Assembly: GCF_002994745.2 (NCBI RefSeq)
Contig: NC_037091.1
Location: 23,689,789 to 23,753,788 of the forward strand
Length of the DNA: 64,000 nucleotides
Direction of reading: 5' to 3'
Source of the DNA: Rosa chinensis
Lineage: Eukaryota; Streptophyta; Magnoliopsida; Rosales; Rosaceae
Shown: one piece after another, positions 35,132 through 47,664 of the stretch
How positions within the stretch are numbered: the first letter of the stretch is position 1
Layout: every line of letters starts with the position of its first letter
Program-made: the position numbers and the translations under genes
The notes under the pieces: generated by a model
Seen by the model: the letters and a program-made list of their open reading frames with translations, nothing else
Database searches by the model: none
Told to the model about the DNA's origin: nothing

Positions 35132-36395
35132 TGTCACACCCCTGATTTTTAACATAAATAAAAATCGATATATAATCCCATAATTATACATGCATGATCG
35201 TTCAGTCATCAATACCAAATACCAAGAAACTTTTTTTCCCTTCAACTAAATACATATTGATGCTATGAACCCACTATGTCAATACTGACCCGCTCAGTAG
35301 AGTCATGTATTACATAAGCTTACGAATTAAATTGTCGACAACAAAATAAAACTCAAACGCTCCTCAAAGTTAACTACACAACGGAAGTCCTTATCAACGG
35401 TAAAGTCACAAAATGGCTTCCTACTGTAAAGCTGCAAAGGCGCTACCTCAGCTTCAGCCCCGATTATCCTACCCTGTAAGATTAACCCCTACACCGTTTG
35501 AATGGTGCACCGGGTTGCCATACAACAAACCTGGTAAGCTTTTGCAAGCCCGTATGAGTAACTCAAAACTAGATTAATCCAACCGTCCAAAATGTTAAGA
35601 ACACCAAATAGATCAACTTTAATACTTGAGGTTCAAGCCAACTCGACCTAGAACGCCGCCTATCGCCGCCACCAACTGCAGTGAACTGTTCACCTTGAGC
35701 TGATCCGATTCCGACGTGAATTGATCCAAACAAACACCACATATCGATCAAGGAGGCTCCTACGAACTCAACCAAGAAAACTTGAAGCCGTGGCGTCGCC
35801 AGATCTACGTTTTTCGACCGGTTCCGAATTCCTCAATCTGTGCCGCCTTGCAATGCCGCCATGGAGGAGAATCGCCATTAGAGGCCACCACAGGGAGGAG
35901 TGGAACAAGGAGACGAACAAGATGGCCAAGTTTCACAGCTAGAGACCGCCGGAGCTTGCCGGAAAAACCGGGTCGGATCTCCCGGATCCGGGTCGGGTCA
36001 GTTCAAAATTAGGAGAGAGAACGGAGAGTTTCTGAGTTTCCGGAAATGGAAACTTACCAAAATGAAAATAGAAACTTTCCCGAAAGGGAAACCCCTATAT
36101 ATAGTAACTTTCCAAATTTTCAAACGCTCATAACTTTCTTATACGAACTCCTATTTCTGCGTTCCACATATCCACGAACTCGTATCGATGCGCTCTGCAA
36201 CTTTCGTGAAGGAAGTTTTCAGAGAATCCCAACGTACCAAAAGGCAACCTTGAATCCCCCCTAAATCCACACTTTTCGAATAATAATTCGTCCGAAACAC
36301 TTCCGCTCCATCCACGAGCTACGAAACCATCCAATAACCATAAAATTAACTCCGGAAAATCCTCGGAAATAAATACGAATTTCTGGGCCATCACA
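35132..36395. mobile_element. Element F (1264 bp), internally deleted relative of element C, TSD CAGTC
   Basis: The start TGTCACACCCCTGATTTTTA and the first 440 bp align closely with the start of C. The end GAATTTCTGGGCCATCACA and the preceding approximately 700 bp align with 31880-32588 of C. About 3 kb of C, including its minisatellite, is absent; about 110 bp of different sequence (35575-35690) lies at the junction. It is flanked by CAGTC at 35127-35131 and 36396-36400. It is non-coding. Confidence 0.88.
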
Positions 36396-36400
36396 CAGTC

Positions 36401-37444
36401 TAGTTTTAAACAACTTCATTATTGTTCAGCAGGTCATCCTAGATCCGACACATCGAACTACAAGAGCATTACGACCACAATGAGAAAGGTGATTAACAAT
36501 AGACTAACATATAAAAACTCAGTAAGAAGTATGAATACTTAATCTTACTTCCTACTTTCTTAGCTCTAGGTAATATGTATAGTATTACAAATATGATAAA
36601 ATTAGGGATGATAAATCATGTAAAAATCAAGTTTTGTTATCCTATTTTGTGTATGAATTTCTTTTACAGTTTAAATTTAAACAAGTCTAACTTCGACTCA
36701 ATTTTTAGTTATGTTAAGTGATCGAAAAAAAATTAGATCGACAAAAAAAATATAATAAAAATAATTTTATTAAGGTCATCATAGTGAATGAATATGTTCA
36801 TAAATTACACAAGGCATGATAAATTATCAGAAGAATATGGTAAATAAACAAAATCGATGGAGCTAGAAATTTCATAGGGGGTTAAACTACCTCTGGTAAA
36901 TCATGGATTCAATATTTGAACTACATTCCTTGGATCCTCTCTCTAGTTCTCTTCCCATCTTTGTTTTCATCTTGGATTTTATAAGCATCAAAACTTGATC
37001 ATCTCCAGCTTCATACTCTAAAATCCAAACCAAATCGATTAGAGGGTGCAAGATGATGAAGATTATAACAATCGTTAGGTTTAGGTTAGTTTAAATAAAA
37101 AAGTGGAAAGTTCTAGAGAGCTAGTGATTTTTGGAAAAACCATGGGATAAATCAGGGTTCTGGCATGTTGTATTTGGTATTTGAAGGTGGCAATCTTATA
37201 TGTTTTTGGGGCTATTCTCTATTGATGTGGTGATCTTATCTACTTCACAGTTTGGGATAATCATGTTAGGTATGAAATTTTTTTTGCAGATATTTTCCAC
37301 TAGGACTACATCTCCATTTTGTTCATATAGTAACAAATTAATGTGCGTGGTTCAATATCTTTCTTAGCCACAACAGTTTGTTAATTCGAATCTTCTAATT
37401 CATATTTTGATATGCAATTTTATTCTAACACATTCATGAATCAA
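36401..37444. other. Unassigned sequence, includes one copy of a dispersed duplicated segment
   Basis: From about 36760 to 37290 this resembles 48270-48840 over more than 500 bp with many substitutions and indels. Shared blocks are AATTTTATTAAGG, ACCTCTGGTAAATCATGGATTC against ACCTCTAGTAAATTATTGATTC, and the GGTATGTGGTATT/TTTTTGAA type region. On the - strand a possible exon ends at a GT after the DLPE/NLLE codons. The gene or element behind it was not recognised. Confidence 0.5.
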
Positions 37445-38070
37445 AGTACAAAGATTTGGTAGCAATTATATACATTCGCGAATAAACACGCAAAAAAGGA
37501 ACCAGCATGCAGAAGAACTTGTAATTTATCCATTGTATATGTAGAATAAAAGTATGATACCTGTTAATGTTTAAGATTGAGCGGTAGCTTAATCTTGTTA
37601 ACGCTTGTCCGATGGGCGGACCGCTACTTGCAATGTTCTTAGAGCTTCCACTACCTGTCAAGTGAAATACAAAGCGGCGTCAGAGGGAGAACGCGTTGGG
37701 CGGTCTTCTCTTCTCCGATGCCTAAGTTAGTCAATGTATTTATGTTGACAGAATAACAGTAGGTAAGTAGTAAATGCGTAATTAATGAGGAGAGAGGAGA
37801 GAACCTTTTATAGGTGGGGAAGAGGCCTTCCATGTTTTCGATGTGGGACTAATGTGCTTCAGTTCCTAGCTTCTGGAGCTTCTGATGCTATCTAGGCGAG
37901 GTGCGTGGCGGCGCGTCAGCGGTGATCTGGGGGTGAGCTAGGGCTCAGGCGGTAGCCTGCTTGGCTATGTTTCCATAGGTCACACAGTTGGCGGTAGTTG
38001 GTACCGCTGGCGGCATCATGAGCGTGGCTCATTATAGCTAATTATGCTTGCAAATGCTTATGTAAGTACA
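37445..38070 (-). mobile_element. LTR-like fragment on the - strand, Tat-style Ty3/Gypsy
   Basis: Read on the - strand it has GC-rich U3-like sequence and AGTCCCACATCG, then a TATA box CCTATAAAAGG (plus 37803-37813). About 70-100 bp downstream is TTGACTAACTTAGGCATCGGAG, with GGCATCGGAG typical of Tat/Ogre-type LTR R-U5 regions. No partner LTR, PBS or coding domain was found nearby, so this is a solo LTR or fragment; its ends are approximate. Confidence 0.5.
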
Positions 38071-38830
38071 ATACCACAATACAAGTATCTCTACTCTACC
38101 TATTGTATAGGCAAGAAAAATGGTTGGACCTTCATGATCGGTAATAACAAAGTATAGCTAAGGTTACCAAAAATGACATTATTATTACTAAGGCATCCTA
38201 TAATTGTTCCATAATGAGGCCAGTAGCTTGAGGTTATAAATAAATTTAGATAATTTATGAATTTCGATATAAGAACATTTTTTTTTTTTAAATATCTCAC
38301 TAAGGACAAAAGATGTGTGTACTAAGGTAGTAAAGTGATTACTAAGGGGTCAATAAATTGTTGTACATGGGATTAGTAACTCTACAAGATAAAAACAAAT
38401 AGATTGGGAATAAATAAAATATAAAACTAATAAAAAAAAAAACTATGATTTATGGGCTAAGGCCCTAAAAATAACACATAAATAACAATAGATAAAGTAT
38501 GCCCAAAGTAGAAAAAAATTATATTACCATTGTATGTAATGGCTAACAATAGCAAAGTTGACACAACAATATATGATTTCAAAAGATAGAAACAAATTCT
38601 GTTGCAATCCTTGAGACTGAATTGCTTGTGCCCTATTTGTGAGTAATCAAACATGGAATTAGTGAATGGTACTAATTTCCATTTGAATATTTCTATATTA
38701 AGCTTCTTCCTTTTTATTTTAGAGGAACACAGCTTCTATGCCAGATACTCAACAATTAAGAAAAAAACCCTAACGCAGCTGGTAGTGTTGCAGTCTTGTG
38801 TGCTGCCATGCGCCACTTATTAGTAGTATT
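38071..38830. other. Unassigned AT-rich sequence before the LINE
   Basis: It has A-rich and T-rich tracts and no recognisable gene or terminal repeat. It may include the LINE 5' UTR at its right end. Confidence 0.45.
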
Positions 38831-41800
38831 TATGATGCTTCAATTCAATATTATTGCATGGAATTTTAGAGGAATAGTGAATAATGAAATGTAGTGCGCT
38901 CTGGTCGATTTGGTACAGGCTAAATGACCTAGTTTGCTCTGAAATCCTAGCGTAGCCAGGGTTATTGGAGTCATTTCGGGTTTGAATGGGCTATGAAGGT
39001 TGTATTGTTTACCCTCATAAGGAAGACTCACAAGGACTTGCACTCTTTCAGATGGTTGATGTTCTAGTCACAATGCAAACTTATTCTCCACATCATATTG
39101 ATGCAGAAGTAGGAGTTTTGGGGTAATTGAAGATTTGGAGATTCATTGGGATTTATGGGTTTGTAATTAGAAGCCAACGCCATCGAACATGAGAATTGAT
39201 CAAAACCCTCGCTTTTGATGTCTCGCTGCCGTGGATTATTTCTGCGACTTCAAAATTACTTGTCAAGGAAATAAGTCTAGAGGCAAACCACATGTGGTAG
39301 TGCCTATGAGGTGTTTCAAAACCTCTATGGTGGAGGTTGGTTTGCTGGATATGGGATATTATGAAAGCATGTTTATGTGGTCTAATAGGTATACCAACGA
39401 AAGATTGGATAGAGTGCATGTTCAAGTGTGCGAAGTGGAGGAATTGGTATTCTTGTTCCAGCGCAATCACTTTGATAGCCCTATTTTGGTGGAAGTGAGT
39501 GCTAAACGTCTTCAAATATGGCGTACACCATGACGCTTCAGGTTCAAAGAGATGTGGTCGCAGTATCAGGATTATGTATCTATTATTATTAAGGGTTGGA
39601 CGCTGCCATTTACAAGGAATCCTTTGGAGCAGGTGGGTTTGAAGATTGCGGAGACTGGAAAACATTTAACGGCTTAGCAAAAAGGGGTGTTTAAGCATGC
39701 TAAGGTTGAAATGAGGTTGATATAGGAGAATATGGATGTGATTATGCAACAAACATCTTCTGAAGCATAGTATGAGGAGCAGCGTATCTTACATGTGAGA
39801 TCAAGTGAAATACTTGTGCAGCAAGAGACATATTGGTGTCAAAGGTCTAGTGTTTTATGACTAAAGGAAGGAGATCTCAATTCATATATTTTTTTTCCAT
39901 AGACGTGCCTTTGATAGAAAGTGTCAAAATCAGATAAAAGGTTTGCAAAATGGGGAAGGGCAGTGGTGTGCTCAGCTAGAAACAATAAAAGCTATTTTTT
40001 TTTGGGAGTATTATGAGAATACACATAGGGATGAAGGGGTGGATGATGAAGCTATTCGGAAGGTATTGGCAGGAATAAGTTGTAGAATTGCGCCAAGTAT
40101 AAATGAGGTGCTGTAAATGCCTTACACCAATGAGGAGATTAAAAAAGCGCTATTTCAAATACATCTATCAAAGAATCCAGGATTGGATGGTATGTCCCCA
40201 TTTTTTTTTCCCAAATATTGGGATACAGTGGGTACAGATGTATATTTAGTAGTGAGGAATTTTTAGGAAGTGGATGTTATCCGGCAGGAATTAAACTTTA
40301 CTCATATTGCGTTGATTCCAAAAGTGAAGGATCCTCGAGATGCATAATGCATGCAAAACCCAATTTGGTTTCGTATCCTGTACCGATAAGGGATACAGGT
40401 ACAATAAGACTCAGATATGCTCGTATACTCGAATCTTGATTTGGATACGTCCGTATCCTATGCTGATACTTAAGTGTGTAAATAAATCGTATACGTGGGG
40501 GTAATACTGACTTTTTACCTTAAAAAAGAAAAAGAAAAAGAAAACAAACAAAAGACCCAAATCGAGAGAGACCTAATCTCAACGCCGCTTTGTCGTTCTT
40601 CTCTTTTGCTCTTCTTCGCAATCGCAACCACGCCTATTCAGACTTCTCCTCTTCTTCAATTCGCTTGGAGCTTGGAGCTTCAATCAGACTCACTTCGGGT
40701 ACATTCTCACTTCTCTTCTTCTTACCCATATGAACTTGTAAGGATCAGATGGTTTAAGAATCAGATGCAACTAGGCCCTAGTAGTAGAATTTAAGTACTT
40801 CAGTTATGTTATGGGCATGAGCTACACATGTCCCACATTTGTTCTCATATTTGTTGTGGCTACTTGCTATAATGCTATATGATTTTTGGAAATGTTGAAA
40901 GGAACAGACTGGTTTAAAACTTCAAATATGATGAAACAGAGCAAAAAGGTTTAGTATTTGGGGGAGGCACTAAGCCTATTCTTGTATTCTTGCAACTAAG
41001 TTCAAGACTTGCTTCTCTAGTTCTCTTGTATTCTTAAGCATATGCGTCTGATGCAATCAAGATAATGACAACTTTATCATTATTCTTAATGTGAACGGGA
41101 CTGATGCACTCAAGAGAATGACAAATTTATAATTATTCATTTATTCTTAATGTGAACAGGACTGATGGTGTTATCTTAATATTATGATTGTCAGTTGAAT
41201 TATCAGTTAATGTTATGATTGTGATAATGTGTAAACTGTGATTATGACATTATACTAATTTGTGAGTTGTGATCGTTTATGTATTTTCCAAGAACTATGA
41301 GTGATGGAGGAACACCACTTATTAGTTCTAGTGCTGGGTCTGTTAACGCCGGTGCTAATAGTGGAGCTACTGATCCTGAAAATAAGAGAATAGATGATAA
41401 AGCGCTATTGTGAAAATTTATGAAGAAGATACAAAAACATCAAGGTGGAGGATGTTGGAGGTGGCAGTGCAATTTCTGCAAATTGTACTACACCGGTTCA
41501 TATACTAGTGTTCGTAGTCATTTGTTGAAAGAATGAACAGTGGGGGTGGCAATTTGCAACAAGGTTACTCCTCATGCCTTTACTCAGATGTCCAAGTTGG
41601 TGAGAGTATGCAATGAGAGATTAATGAATGCAGTTCCTAGACAAGTTCCTCTACTATCATCAGGACAGTAAGGGGGGAGTTCTGCCGCTAGTAGCTATAG
41701 GATGAGTTATCATGCCTATACACATGCACCAACAACAAGTGATGGTGGAAAGAAGAAGAAAACAGCTGTTGGTTTCGTTGAAAAGGCCTTCCAAAACTCA

Positions 41801-42095
41801 GCTAGAGAGCAATGCAATGGTGAGGTTGCAAGGATGTACTACACCAGTGTCTTATCTTTCAATCTAGCTAGAAATCCACACTATCGGAATTCCTACATTC
41901 GTGCTTCTACTCTTCCAGGCTACATTCCACCAGGCTACAATGCTCCAAGGACCACAATTATTGCAAAAGAAAGGAAAAATATTGAGCATCATTTGGAGCC
42001 AATCAAGAGTACATGGAAAGATAAAGGAGTGATTGGTCTAATGCAAAAAGAAGACCATTGATTAATGTGATAGCCTCTTGTAAGAGTGGTCCTGA

Positions 42096-43277
42096 TCGGA
42101 ATAATATTTTCTATGTTTTTAGTATCATTTTCCCTACATTTTACTTAGTTATCCCTTTAACAATGTCATTTCTAACTTACTTTGTTGTATTTAGGTAGAA
42201 ATGAACTTCAAACACAGGAAATGAGCTAAAAAGATGCAGAAATGAGGAAATGGAGTTTTCCTGGTCCAACTAGGAATCCCAGTCAACGCAGGATCTTGAT
42301 GAGGCTAGGAAACCTGAAGGCATTAGGAGACCACATGGCTTGAAGATGACGTGGGAGATATTATGGGAGATTAAATCTAATTTTTGCATGGGAAATGATG
42401 GAGATAATGTGAAAATTAATGTAAAAATCAAGGAGATTACGTTGAGAAAATCTTGGGAGAGTTTCATGGGATTGTGCAACAAGAAAATGCTCAAAACAAG
42501 TCCAGATTTGTTCCTTAATTCCCTCAAGATATGTTGGCTGAAATTAGAGAATAAAATCTGCAATTTTAATGTGAAAATCAAGAGAAAATCAAGGGGAGGA
42601 TGTTAAGGATAAAGCCATGGAGAGATTTAAGGGAGAAAAGGTCCAAAATGAGTCCGGATACATTGTCTAGGTTCATGCCTAGATATTTGGCCGAAAATTG
42701 TGAATAAAACCAGATTAAATCATGGGAAAATCAGCAACAAAATATTAGGGATTGAATTTGGAGCTTTTTAATTGGTTGGATGACATAGCAGAGCTGACGT
42801 GGCGTTATCTGATTGGCTAATGCTGTGTGGATCATTCTTGAAGACTTGGAGACTAAGTTGCCATCCTCCTATAAATAGGAGCATCAACTACGACCACTTG
42901 ACACATTCTCTCATTAAAAATATCATCAAACCCTGAATCAAATACGCAATCCTCCCCATTTCTCTCTCAAAATTTCATCATCCTCTCTTCAAGTCAAGAA
43001 GTCATGATCAAGCTCCACCACCTTTGAAGCTTTCTTGCGTTCTTGAGATCTTTAAAAGTGTAACCATGTCCTTTTCTAGTTTAATTTCGGTTTTCTTTTC
43101 TTGTAATTCAAAACAGATTTTTGTTTTGTTATTTTGGATGTTTCGAATTCTTGTTAGATTAAAGTTTGGATGTTAAAAATTGATTTCCAATAACCATGAA
43201 GCATGTTTTGTTTTAGGTTTTTCAAATTATAATTTTCAGTTTCATATATGTCATGATTGTTTGTTGATGATGTTGAA
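42096..43277 (+). mobile_element. Solo-LTR-like insertion within the hAT transposase gene
   Basis: The hAT frame breaks after ASCKSGP (about 42070-42095) and resumes with LKVINCEGEF (about 43276-43305), so about 1.2 kb is inserted. The inserted sequence is non-coding, with a TATA box TATAAATA (42870-42877) within TCCTATAAATAGGA. It has a downstream CT-rich leader and a T-rich 3' part, the layout of an LTR in + orientation. The precise 5-bp target duplication could not be resolved. It is the third level of nesting (LINE, hAT, LTR). Confidence 0.7.
42870..42877 (+). promoter_or_regulatory. TATA box of the nested LTR
   Basis: TATAAATA sits in CCTCCTATAAATAGGAGC. An expected transcription start would lie about 30 bp downstream, near ACTACGACCACTTGACAC. 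Confidence 0.5.
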
Positions 43278-45755
43278 GGTAATAAATTGTGAGGGGGAAT
43301 TCAAGGTTCATTCATGATTGTAGACTTGAATATAGATTCCATTAAAGAAGTGGGTTGGGAAAATGTAGTGCAAGTGATTATCGACAATGCTCCTGTTTGT
43401 TCCAAGGCTGGTGCCTTGATAGCAAGTAAGTATCCTATTATTTTTTGGACACTATGTATAGTGCATACTTTGAATCTTAATGTCAAGAATATTTGCGCAC
43501 CTTCATTAGTTGCAAGTAATGCGGATGTGTTTGATGCATGTTGTTCGATACAGTCAGCTTCTGAGGATGTTGTGTTTATCAAGAACTTCATTATAAATCA
43601 TGGAATGAGATTAGTCATGTTTAATGACCATTGCAATTTAAAGTTGATTTCGGTTGCTCCCATAAGGTTTGCATCTACGTTAATCATGCTAAAGAGGTTT
43701 AGGCAAATCAAAAATGGTTTGCAACAGATGGTCATCAATCTAAAAGCGGGATGATTACAAAGATGATGATGTTAGAAATGCAGCATTTGTAAGGGAGAAA
43801 TTATTAGATGAGTGGTTGTGGGATGACATTGATTACATCCTTTCTTTTTCTGAGCCTATCTATGAGATGATCAGGAAAGTAGACACTGATAGGCCTTTTC
43901 TTCATTTGGTGTATGAATGGTGGGATAGTATGATTGAGCAAGTGAAGAAGGCTATCTATAGGAAAGAAAGAAAGAAACTTCATCAAGAGTCTCCATTTTG
44001 AGATGCGGTGTACAAGGTTTTAATGGCTCGTTGGTCTAAGAGCAATACTTCTCTCAATTGCTTGGCACATTCATTGAATCCCGAGTAAGTATAACATGTG
44101 TTTCCCTTTTTGCTTGTTTGTTTAATCTTTCATAGATTGTAATGTGAATTATACTTATTCTTATTTTATATCTAGGTATTATAGTTTAGAATGACTTGGT
44201 GAAGATACTAATCGCGTTGCTCCCTACAAAGATTTGATATTACAAGGGAGAGGAAAAATTGTATCCTTAGATACTTTGCCAATGAAGATGATCGAAGGAA
44301 AGGTAACATAGAATTTGCCAAGTTTTCTATGTGTATGCAAGAGTTTGGAAGTGGAGATGCTATGAAGGATATGTTTATTATACAGCTTATAACATGTTGG
44401 GCTATCCATGGAGCTTCGACATCATCTCTCTAAGCCATAGCCTTCAAAGTTCTAGGTCAACCTTGTTCTTCTTCATGTTGTGAAAGAAATTGGAGTACTT
44501 ACAATTTCATTCACTCTGTGACGAGGAACAAGATAACACCACAAAGAGCAGAAGATTTGGTGTTTGTGCATACCAATCTTCACCTTTTAGCTAGAAGAAG
44601 CCCAAATTACAATGAAAGTGCAACTCAAATGTGGGATGTTGGGGGTGATGAGTTTGATTCCTTGGAAGAGTCTAATGTTGGAAGGCTTGAGATTGCTAAC
44701 CTTTCACTTGATGAACCACAATTAGAGGGCATTTTGTTTAATGTTGATCATGAAGATGAAAACCTTGAGGATGTTGTCCAAGTTGAATGAAGTTGATAGT
44801 AGCTGTTAGTTGTGTTAACTTTTTATTTGAACCTTTGGATTGATAATGTTTGATTGTGATAAACTAGTACTTTGTTTATGTTTCATATATATATATTTTT
44901 TCTAATTATAAATATATATATATATATAATTGAAGTATCCTTCTCGTATCCGTATCCTATTACGTTTAAGATTTGTCTTATCCACGTATCCGACCGAATC
45001 ATGTCCGGGTACTCGTACCCATATTGGTGCTTCTAACATAGTTGAAACCAATTGTGCTTTGTAATATGATGTATCGAATTAGCTCAAAAGTTATGGCAAA
45101 TAGGTTGGAAGTATTTCTACCATCGATTATTTCACCTCTACAAAGTGCATTTATACCTAGACGTTTGATGTTAGATAATACCTTAGTGGCTACAGAGCCG
45201 GCTCACTTGATGCACAAGTTGCCGAGACAGGCAAATGGATTTTTCTCATTGAACCTGGACATTATTAGGCATATCATAGGTTAAAATGGAGTTTTTTGAA
45301 AGCTATTTTGCTAGAAAATGGGTTTTGCTTCAAAGTGGATTGAGATTTTGATGAACTACTTGACTACTGTTAGGTACTCTATTCTCATAAAAGGGAGCCT
45401 TTTGGTTACATAACACATACGAGGGGTATTAGACAAGGGAACCCTACTCTTTAAGGTGATACATATGAAAAACGGAGGTTCATTGGCATTGGTGGGATAA
45501 GATCTGTCTTACTAAAGTAGAAGGTGGAATGGGTGTTATAAACTAGCTATGCTTGCAAAGCAAGGTTGGAGATTAATTACAAACCATTCTTCTTTCATTA
45601 ATTGACAAATTATTTAAAGCTAGATATACCCTAGCTAATTGTTTATTTTGAGTGGTTTGCTCAAACTCTGGCTTTAGTCTTGGATGTCATTATGTACGAT
45701 TGTAATAATCGAAATTGATCAATAAAATTTCAGATACTTATCTCAAAAAAATATT

Positions 45756-46024
45756 ATATAACCTACCCACTAGGTAAAAAATAGTATTAACATGTAATAT
45801 AGACAACAAGAAGCATCAAAATTTCAACTTATGAAGTACAACTTGCTTGATGTACTATTTAGTATTCTTATCCAACCACAAATAAGGTAAAGTAAAAAAA
45901 AAAAAAAACACCAATAAGGTAGATAAAACCATTAATAAGCCTTACGATTTTTTCAAGGGTAAAAAAACAAAATATAACAATTTAGATGTATGATTGAACA
46001 TATTCTTGCACCACGCATAACCAA
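45756..46024. other. Short intergenic stretch between LINE and MULE
   Basis: AT-rich sequence. No feature is recognised apart from an A-rich tract at about 45893-45910. Confidence 0.5.
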
Positions 46025-46305
46025 TAATAATTTGAGGAAATGATCATTTACCCAATTTTAGGCTCCAAATTGCTCATTTGCTCCACTAACATTTTTTTAA
46101 CCTCATTTACCCAAAACACTCTAAGGGATTATTTCCCTAATACCCAATTAATTCTTTTTTTATTCTTTTTATTTTTTTGGGGGACTTTTTTACCCTCTCC
46201 TTCTTTCTCACTTAGAGAGAGAGAGAGTGTCACTCTCTCTCCAGATGACGTCGGACCTCTCTCTCCCTCCCTCCATCCCTCCAGCAAGTCGCCCACGACG
46301 CCGGC

Positions 46306-46425
46306 TCTCGCCATTGCCTCGCTGAAACTCGTCGTCGTGCTCTCCGCGGCCAAGCTCGACGCCAAGCCGACGGTCCTCGTCACTGAGAAGCTCGGCGAGG
46401 CCGGGTTGGACCTTCTAAAGGAATT
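46306..46425 (+). pseudogene. Captured fragment of a plastid D-3-phosphoglycerate dehydrogenase gene
   Basis: The frame reads ASLKLVVVLSAAKLD and then AKPTVLVTEKLGEAGLDLLK, the end of the transit peptide and the first beta-alpha unit of plant PGDH, the first enzyme of the phosphorylated serine pathway. Similarity stops abruptly after LLKEL (about 46428), before the expected continuation of the substrate-binding domain. Codon use is GC-rich relative to its surroundings. It is open upstream to 46040 but is only a fragment of the parent gene. Confidence 0.8.
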
Positions 46426-46644
46426 GACGACTGCTAGTAGAATCGATACGTCTTCAATTTGCTTATGTCTCTCTCACCGGGGACTGATCATCACGAAAAT
46501 CACAATTTGATTGTATCTCCGGTCTCGAGCTGCAACCGGAGTTGTTGCAATCGGAGTCAAATCAGTGTGAAGGCAAACGGTCAACCGGAATTGTTGCAAA
46601 ACGACTGGAATTGTGGGCAAAATCGTCAACCGGAGTCGAGATTA

Positions 46645-47370
46645 TTGGGGGGCAATAATCTTCCTATTGGGGGGCAATAATGTGTCTTAATTGTTATAAA
46701 GTCTCTATAATTGTGTTCAGTGATATTTTCCTTTGTGTTAAAGACTGCTTCTAATGTGTTTTGGTGTTTCTGATATATTATTGGGCGGCAATAATTTTTT
46801 TATTGCAAGGCAATAATATATTTGTTTTGTTATTTTTTGCATGAATATGGGTGATCCTTTTGTTGTTAGGTGCATTTATTCTGGTTAAGAGGCCACCCGG
46901 GAGGCCTAGGGTGAAGCGGTTCAAGTGAAGTGGAGAGTGTGAAAAAAAAAGCCAATTCGTTGTGGACTTAAATTCACCAAGTATTGAATTTGAATACCTA
47001 TACTTTTGTAAACTAATTTAAAACCAAACTGAGTTACTTCTGACCATCTATAAAAAAAAATATTGGGGGGCAATAAACTTTTTATGACCCCCCAATAAAC
47101 CTAATTATGTTGGTTAATGAATCTAGCAGCATTTTGTTGAAATGACTTGTAATAAATGAACCACAGTTAATACATTATTGCGGGCAATAATCTGTCTATT
47201 GCCTCCCAATAGACCACCCCAAAAATCACCAGTTTCTATCATTGACAGATTATTGTACTTTAATAAACTCAAAACAACATAAGACTTATCAAAACTCTAA
47301 TTTCAGTGATTAATTAACCACAGTTAAGAAATTATTGGGGGGAAATAATCTGTCTATTGCCCCCCAATAG
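46645..47370. repeat. GGGGGGCAATAAT-type interspersed repeats in the MULE
   Basis: About ten copies of ATTGGGGGGCAATAA and its complement TATTGCCCCCCAATAG are scattered in both orientations (46647, 46665, 46780, 47062, 47090, 47196, 47333, 47355). The motif is shared with 19800-20140. Confidence 0.85.
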
Positions 47371-47590
47371 ACCACAGTTTTGACGTTGTCCGAGACCTGC
47401 AAGCGAAGCCGAGACTCAATTCCGGTGTGGAGCTTCGGAGCTTCGCGGACATCTGACAAACAAAACTGGCGAAGCCCAGAGGGGTTGGGATCATGGAGTT
47501 GGATGGCGTCATCCTCTGGTGGTTCGACGGTGGGACAGAGCGGCGGCGGTGGAGGCCGACATCGACGATGGAGTGGTGGGCGTGGTGGCT

Positions 47591-47591
<1 letters not shown>

Positions 47592-47660
<69 letters not shown>
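47592..47660. repeat. (GA)n microsatellite
   Basis: About 34 GA dinucleotides lie within the MULE, near the right terminal repeat. The left internal side has a matching short (GA)n/(TC)n tract at 46214-46240. Confidence 0.97.

Positions 47661-47664
<4 letters not shown>

Larger units (their letters stand above)
41283..44790 (+). pseudogene. hAT transposase (BED finger, DUF659, C-terminal dimerisation), broken
   Basis: A BED zinc finger region (WRWQCNFCKLYYTG, SYTSVRSHLL) lies at about 41455-41530, with stops on both sides. The next block 41702-42060 has FVEKAFQNSAREQCNGEVAR and YIPPGYNAPRTT. After an LTR-like insertion the DUF659 part resumes (about 43278-43754) with the catalytic-core phrase VVQVIIDNAPVCSKAGALI and TLCIVHTLNLNVKNI. 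Later segments (43800-44000; 44518-44790) include RNKITPQRAEDLVFVHTNLH and an acidic tail. Frameshifts and stops separate the blocks. No intact start-to-stop frame exists, so the element is non-autonomous now. Confidence 0.87.
40346..45038 (+). mobile_element. hAT DNA transposon inserted in the LINE, itself interrupted
   Basis: The ends carry degenerate inverted repeats (CCCAATTTGGTTTCGTATCC on the left; on the right, read inverted, CACCAATATGGGTACGAG) and clusters of CGTATCC motifs within 150 bp of each end, like hAT subterminal transposase sites. The interior encodes a broken hAT transposase. Removing it leaves the LINE reading frame continuous. An 8-bp target copy is not clearly preserved: left GATGCATA against right CTAACATA, 5 of 8 matching. 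Confidence 0.8.
38835..45755 (+). mobile_element. L1-type LINE pseudogene, split by a hAT transposon
   Basis: ORF2 starts at ATG 38835 with IIAWNFRGI, the first motif of the L1 apurinic endonuclease, and continues with stops (HVQVCEVEELVFLFQRNHFD at 39418-39477). The RT N-terminal motifs are HLSKNPGLDGMSPFFFPKYW (about 40158-40218) and HIALIPKVKDPRD (about 40303-40341). The frame stops at the hAT insertion and resumes at 45041 with LKPIVLCNMMYRISSKVMAN and SPLQSAFIPRRLMLDNTLVA. IRGIRQGNPTL follows at about 45424. The central catalytic RT portion is deleted before the 3' segment WDKICLTKVEGGMGV (about 45495-45540) and LAKQGWRLI. It ends with AATAAA and an A-rich tail near 45748. The direction is +. 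Confidence 0.88.

Noticed and set aside
37445..38070. Cassandra-type element with 5S-rRNA promoter
   Set aside because: GTGGGACTAA looked suggestive, but no 5S A box or C box was found; a TATA-driven Gypsy LTR fits better.
43301..43591. 96-codon - strand frame
   Set aside because: Antisense shadow of the hAT DUF659 block.
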